DNA from: Acidobacteriota bacterium
GTDB taxonomy: Bacteria; Acidobacteriota; Blastocatellia; RBC074
Direction: 5' to 3'
Assembly (NCBI GenBank): GCA_019639255.1
Contig: JAHBSF010000006.1
Coordinates: 90,261-126,117, forward strand
DNA length: 35,857 bases
Part shown: positions 33,411 to 35,857 of the stretch, in pieces
How positions within the stretch are numbered: position 1 is the stretch's first letter
How the letters are laid out: each line of letters opens with the position of its first letter
The notes under the pieces: model-generated
Database searches by the model: none
What the model saw: only the letters and a program-made list of their open reading frames with translations
Told to the model about the DNA's origin: nothing
Position numbers and translations under genes: made by a program

Positions 33411-33454
33411 CTCTGATGAAAATAGAAGACTTGCGGCTTCAATTTTCATAAGAG
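33411..33454. repeat. Small ATGAAAAT-ended hairpin
   Basis: CTCTGATGAAAATAGAAG pairs with CTTCAATTTTCATAAGAG (two mismatches over 18 bp, eight-base loop). It is similar to the hairpin at 21181-21212 and lies about 45 bases before the BrnT start. Confidence 0.6.
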
Positions 33455-33498
33455 TAATGAGCAATTGACCTTGTGCTTTTTAGTAGCTACATTAAATT

Positions 33499-33768
33499 GT
33501 GCAGATTGATTTCGACCCGCAAAAGGATGCCGATAATCTTGCCAAACACGGCGTGTCGCTGGCGCTGGCGGCTGAACTCGAGTGGGAAGCTGCTCTGGTA
33601 TGGGTTGATGAAAGGGTCGATTACGGCGAGTTGCGGATGATCGCGCTCGTTCCAGGGAGCGGCATCCTCTATTACGCGGCGTTTGTTGATCGTGGGCGAA
33701 CGAGAAGGATTATCAGCCTTCGCTGCGCCAACCGCCTCGAGGTGAAGCATTATGTCAAAGCAGGTTAA
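33499..33768 (+). CDS. brnT: BrnT-type toxin
   Basis: An 89-residue protein matching the BrnT/DUF497 family: 'FDPQKDADNLAKHGVSLALA' (the near-invariant KHGV block), 'VDYGELRMIALV' and 'TRRIISLRCANRLEVKHY'. BrnT is a RelE-fold ribonuclease that inhibits translation until bound by BrnA. GTG is the start because homology begins there and the next in-frame ATG would remove the core. Its end overlaps the antitoxin start by 17 bases, the usual toxin-first order. The pair sits between the Wzm- and Wzt-like genes, which are normally adjacent. Confidence 0.9.
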   Translation: MQIDFDPQKDADNLAKHGVSLALAAELEWEAALVWVDERVDYGELRMIALVPGSGILYYAAFVDRGRTRRIISLRCANRLEVKHYVKAG

Positions 33769-34066
33769 GCGGGCCGTTGCCTTGCCAACGGCAGCAGAAG
33801 ACAAAGCAATCACAGCAGCAGCGAAATCAGATCCGGACGCTCTGCCGTTGACTCAGAAGCAGCTCAAGGCCATGGTTCCCATCCGCAAGCTTCGCGGTCG
33901 CCCGAAATCTGAAGGCCGGAAACAATTGGTATCGATTCGTTACAGTCCCGAGGTCATTGCCTGGTTTAAATCGACGGGCGATGGGTGGCAGTCGCGCATG
34001 GATAGTGTGCTGAGAGACTACGTCGCCAGACGATCACGTCGTGCGTCGAGTAGTGCGAGACGTTGA
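33752..34066 (+). CDS. brnA: BrnA-type antitoxin
   Basis: A 104-residue protein. 'SDPDALPLTQKQLKAMVPIR' is the toxin-binding N-terminal part and 'RGRPKSEGRKQLVSIRYSPE' followed by 'VIAWFKSTGDGWQSRMDSVL' is the ribbon-helix-helix DNA-binding end of BrnA proteins. It should neutralise BrnT and repress the brnTA promoter. It overlaps BrnT by 17 bases. Both domains look intact, so the module is probably functional, unlike several of its neighbours. Confidence 0.9.
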   Translation: MSKQVKRAVALPTAAEDKAITAAAKSDPDALPLTQKQLKAMVPIRKLRGRPKSEGRKQLVSIRYSPEVIAWFKSTGDGWQSRMDSVLRDYVARRSRRASSSARR

Positions 34067-34367
34067 TTTGCGTGTCTTCTGCGTTCTCGCAAGAAAATCA
34101 GATCATCACCAAAGTGTCTAATGTGTTCAAGTTTGAACCCGATCCGAAGGACGAACCTTTATATCAACATGGGATCTGATGACTGCCGCCGCCGGCAAAT
34201 ATCATCCGGGATCGTTCGGCAGGAATCCAGGAACGCAGGAAGATGAGCCGGATGGAAGTATCCTTACATTTCGGTGATTTCTGTTCGTTTCCAATCTTTC
34301 CGTAAACCATTTTTCCGCTCCACCCCAGGCTCCCGATAAATTGTAACCAGCATCCGTCAGCATCCAG
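34067..34367. other. Gap between brnA and the ABC ATPase gene
   Basis: Apart from the PIN-like relic and a family C half-copy near 34070-34090 (TTCTGCGTTCTCGC), I see no gene, promoter or terminator that can be supported. Confidence 0.5.
34090..34179 (+). pseudogene. PIN-domain toxin relic
   Basis: One frame reads 'QENQIITKVSNVFKFEPDPK' then 'DEPLYQHGI' and a stop. The 'VFKFEPDPKDEP' block resembles the 'DPKDEPYxNLA' motif of COG1569-type PIN-domain toxins. After it the expected continuation is lost, apparently by a frameshift; a neighbouring frame reads 'FISTWDLMTAA', vaguely like the later 'WDxDLLDLM' part. Nothing upstream matches the rest of a PIN domain. The call rests on one short motif. 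Confidence 0.4.
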
Positions 34368-35627
34368 ATGAAGCCCATCATTCGCGTTGAGAATTTGAGC
34401 AAGCAATACCGGATCGGCGCTTCGCGCAAGCGCCACGACACGCTTCGCGACGCCATCACTTCGACCATGCGCGGACTTGGCGCGCGCTTCCGCTCAAACG
34501 GGCGGGATGAAGAAAACACTATCTGGGCGCTGAAGGACGTAAGCTTCGAGGTTCAACCCGGCGAAGTAGTAGGGATAATCGGGCGAAACGGTGCAGGGAA
34601 ATCAACGCTGTTGAAGATCCTATCGCGCGTCACGGAGCCCACCAGGGGCGAAGTTCGGTTGTACGGGCGCGTGGCGAGCCTGCTGGAGGTGGGAACAGGA
34701 TTCCATCCGGAATTGACCGGGCGGGATAATGTGTTTCTTAACGGCGCAATGCTGGGAATGAAGCGTGAGGAAATCAATCGCAGGTTCGACGAGATAGTAG
34801 AGTTTGCTGAAATTGAGAAATTCATCGACACTCCCGTTAAACACTATTCGAGCGGGATGTACATGAGGCTTGCATTTGCAGTTGCTGCACATCTTGAACC
34901 GGATATCCTGATAGTTGACGAGGTGTTATCGGTCGGCGATGCCACGTTTCAAAAGAAATGCCTGGGCAAAATGGAAGAAGTCGCACAAGGCGGGAGAACC
35001 GTCTTGTTTGTAAGTCACAATCTCGGGGCAATGCTGAATCTCTGTAAACGAGTGATCTTGCTAAAGCAGGGACAGTATTGGGGAGAGGGGCATCCAACAG
35101 ATATTGTTGGAACATATCTTAGTGGTGAACTTCAGAATCGGAAAAGCAAGGCTCAATTTGCCTGTGACCCCGACAAGGCGGCGCAAATTGCCTCCATAGA
35201 GATTCGATCCGTCGGAGGCGGCTTGTTGGAAACAATCCCTCATACACAACCGTTTATCGTTCGTATTCATTATCGGGTAAATAAGTGGGTTGTCGGGAGC
35301 TATCTTTCGTTGGAGATTTGGAACGAGATGGATAACTGTATTATATGGACCTGTGACGTAGAAACTCTGGACGAGTCAGTAGCCGACCGGACTGCCGGAG
35401 AATATTCCGCACAAGTAAACGTGCCTGCAGAATATCTGGCTCCTGGGAATTATTTCATTTCAGTCGGAATATACGCGCCTGGAAAACAGATAGTTTCTGA
35501 TCACAAGGTTCGAGCCGTATCGTTCGACATCTTCGATTCAGGTACTTTGTTATCACATTTCGGTATTCGTTATCCATCGGTAACGATAGTTCCCCTGACC
35601 TGGAATACGGAGTATACAAAGCTCTGA
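34368..35627 (+). CDS. ABC transporter ATP-binding protein for polysaccharide export (Wzt-like)
   Basis: A 419-residue protein. The nucleotide-binding domain has Walker A 'GRNGAGKST' (72-80), signature 'YSSGM' (160-164), Walker B 'ILIVDEVL' (180-187) and switch histidine in 'FVSHNLG' (H217). The C-terminal part from about 265 ('ASIEIRSVGGG' to 'VSFDIFDSG') is a Wzt_C-like beta-sandwich, which in O-antigen ATPases binds the polysaccharide end before export. It should pair with the permease at 32215. The DNA becomes noticeably more AT-rich in the second half, consistent with the carbohydrate-binding part having been exchanged. The start fits the family N-terminus 'MKPIIRVENLSKQYRIG', but no strong ribosome-binding site is seen. 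Confidence 0.93.
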   Translation: MKPIIRVENLSKQYRIGASRKRHDTLRDAITSTMRGLGARFRSNGRDEENTIWALKDVSFEVQPGEVVGIIGRNGAGKSTLLKILSRVTEPTRGEVRLYGRVASLLEVGTGFHPELTGRDNVFLNGAMLGMKREEINRRFDEIVEFAEIEKFIDTPVKHYSSGMYMRLAFAVAAHLEPDILIVDEVLSVGDATFQKKCLGKMEEVAQGGRTVLFVSHNLGAMLNLCKRVILLKQGQYWGEGHPTDIVGTYLSGELQNRKSKAQFACDPDKAAQIASIEIRSVGGGLLETIPHTQPFIVRIHYRVNKWVVGSYLSLEIWNEMDNCIIWTCDVETLDESVADRTAGEYSAQVNVPAEYLAPGNYFISVGIYAPGKQIVSDHKVRAVSFDIFDSGTLLSHFGIRYPSVTIVPLTWNTEYTKL

Positions 35628-35650
35628 CTGTTGGACGGAGACGGCATTAG

Positions 35651-35826
35651 CTCGACTTTGTCCATTTTTACAAATGCCCGGTGGTTGTATTCGTAAGCAC
35701 TTTGTTTTCAACAACGCTACTTTTCAAACGTCGGGGGTTCAGCCTGATGTTCAAAAACCCTGACATTGAAAACAGAGAGGCTACAGAATCAATACCTTGC
35801 ATCTGCAAAAAATGGACAAAGTCGAG
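35651..35826. mobile_element. MITE-like element, 19-bp inverted repeats and 5-bp target duplication
   Basis: A 176-bp element. Bases 35651-35669 (CTCGACTTTGTCCATTTTT) are the exact complement of 35808-35826. ATTAG occurs directly outside both ends (35646-35650 and 35827-35831), as expected for a 5-bp target-site duplication. There is no transposase and the interior has further weak symmetry (TGTTTTCAA / TTGAAAACA). It lies 23 bases after the Wzt-like stop. Confidence 0.85.
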
Positions 35827-35830
35827 ATTA

Positions 35831-35857
35831 GGGCGTGTCTTAAAAGCCCCGCTCAGG
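35831..35857. repeat. Partial family B element at window edge
   Basis: GGGCGTGTCTTAAAAGCCCC resembles the end of the 21216-21433 element (AGCGTGTTTTGAAAGCCCC). It is cut by the window end, so the call rests on about 20 bases. Confidence 0.45.

Overview
The window is GC-rich, densely coding and almost entirely on the + strand. Two ~1,050-residue outer-membrane receptors with an N-terminal carboxypeptidase-regulatory-like domain and an 'ELPxNGRDV' plug motif (Oar-like TonB receptors), plus many dispersed palindromes, suggest an Acidobacteriota genome, possibly Blastocatellia. That placement is inference; there is no rRNA or marker gene here.

Region 1 (1-26744) is a long uptake-and-catabolism cluster. 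Two acyl-CoA dehydrogenase genes (the first cut by the window edge) precede a TonB receptor. Then come a SnoaL-like protein, a Dabb-domain protein, two imidazolonepropionase-type amidohydrolases, three exported proteins each made of two alpha/beta-hydrolase folds, an ACS-type MFS transporter, an ACMSD-type amidohydrolase_2, a second SnoaL-like protein, a kelch lipoprotein, an MCT-like MFS transporter and an exported M29-aminopeptidase-like protein. After a repeat-filled gap come a haem-CxxCH/helix-hairpin-helix fusion, a second TonB receptor and a second MCT-like MFS transporter. ATGA overlaps and gaps of 4-40 bases from about 5.5 to 15.8 kb indicate one transcription unit. The likely logic is outer-membrane import, periplasmic processing, inner-membrane import, then ring or amide hydrolysis and acyl-CoA oxidation. 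The substrate cannot be read from the sequence.

Region 2 (27037-35857) is a polysaccharide export locus: a Wzc-like chain-length regulator/tyrosine autokinase, a Wzm-like ABC permease and a Wzt-like ATPase. It is broken up by small toxin-antitoxin-type genes and their relics: HigB with an HTH-less HigA-like partner, a DUF4258 relic joined to DUF2283, DUF2442, a 40-residue DUF433 stub overlapping a Uma2 nuclease gene, BrnT-BrnA, and a PIN-domain relic.

Dispersed repeats fill nearly every larger gap: six copies of a ~95-bp AT-rich palindrome (family A), several nested GC-rich palindromes with long terminal inverted repeats (family B), a smaller palindrome (family C), and a 176-bp MITE-like element with 19-bp inverted repeats and a 5-bp target duplication.

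The strongest candidate for undescribed biology is the trio of tandem alpha/beta-hydrolase proteins. In all six half-domains the nucleophile-elbow serine is replaced (Gly, Val, Gly, Asp, Glu, Ala) and the catalytic histidine position is Ile, Leu, Met or Val, yet glycine-rich replacement motifs are conserved. They look like repurposed, probably binding, exported pseudo-hydrolases encoded beside active-looking amidohydrolases and transporters.
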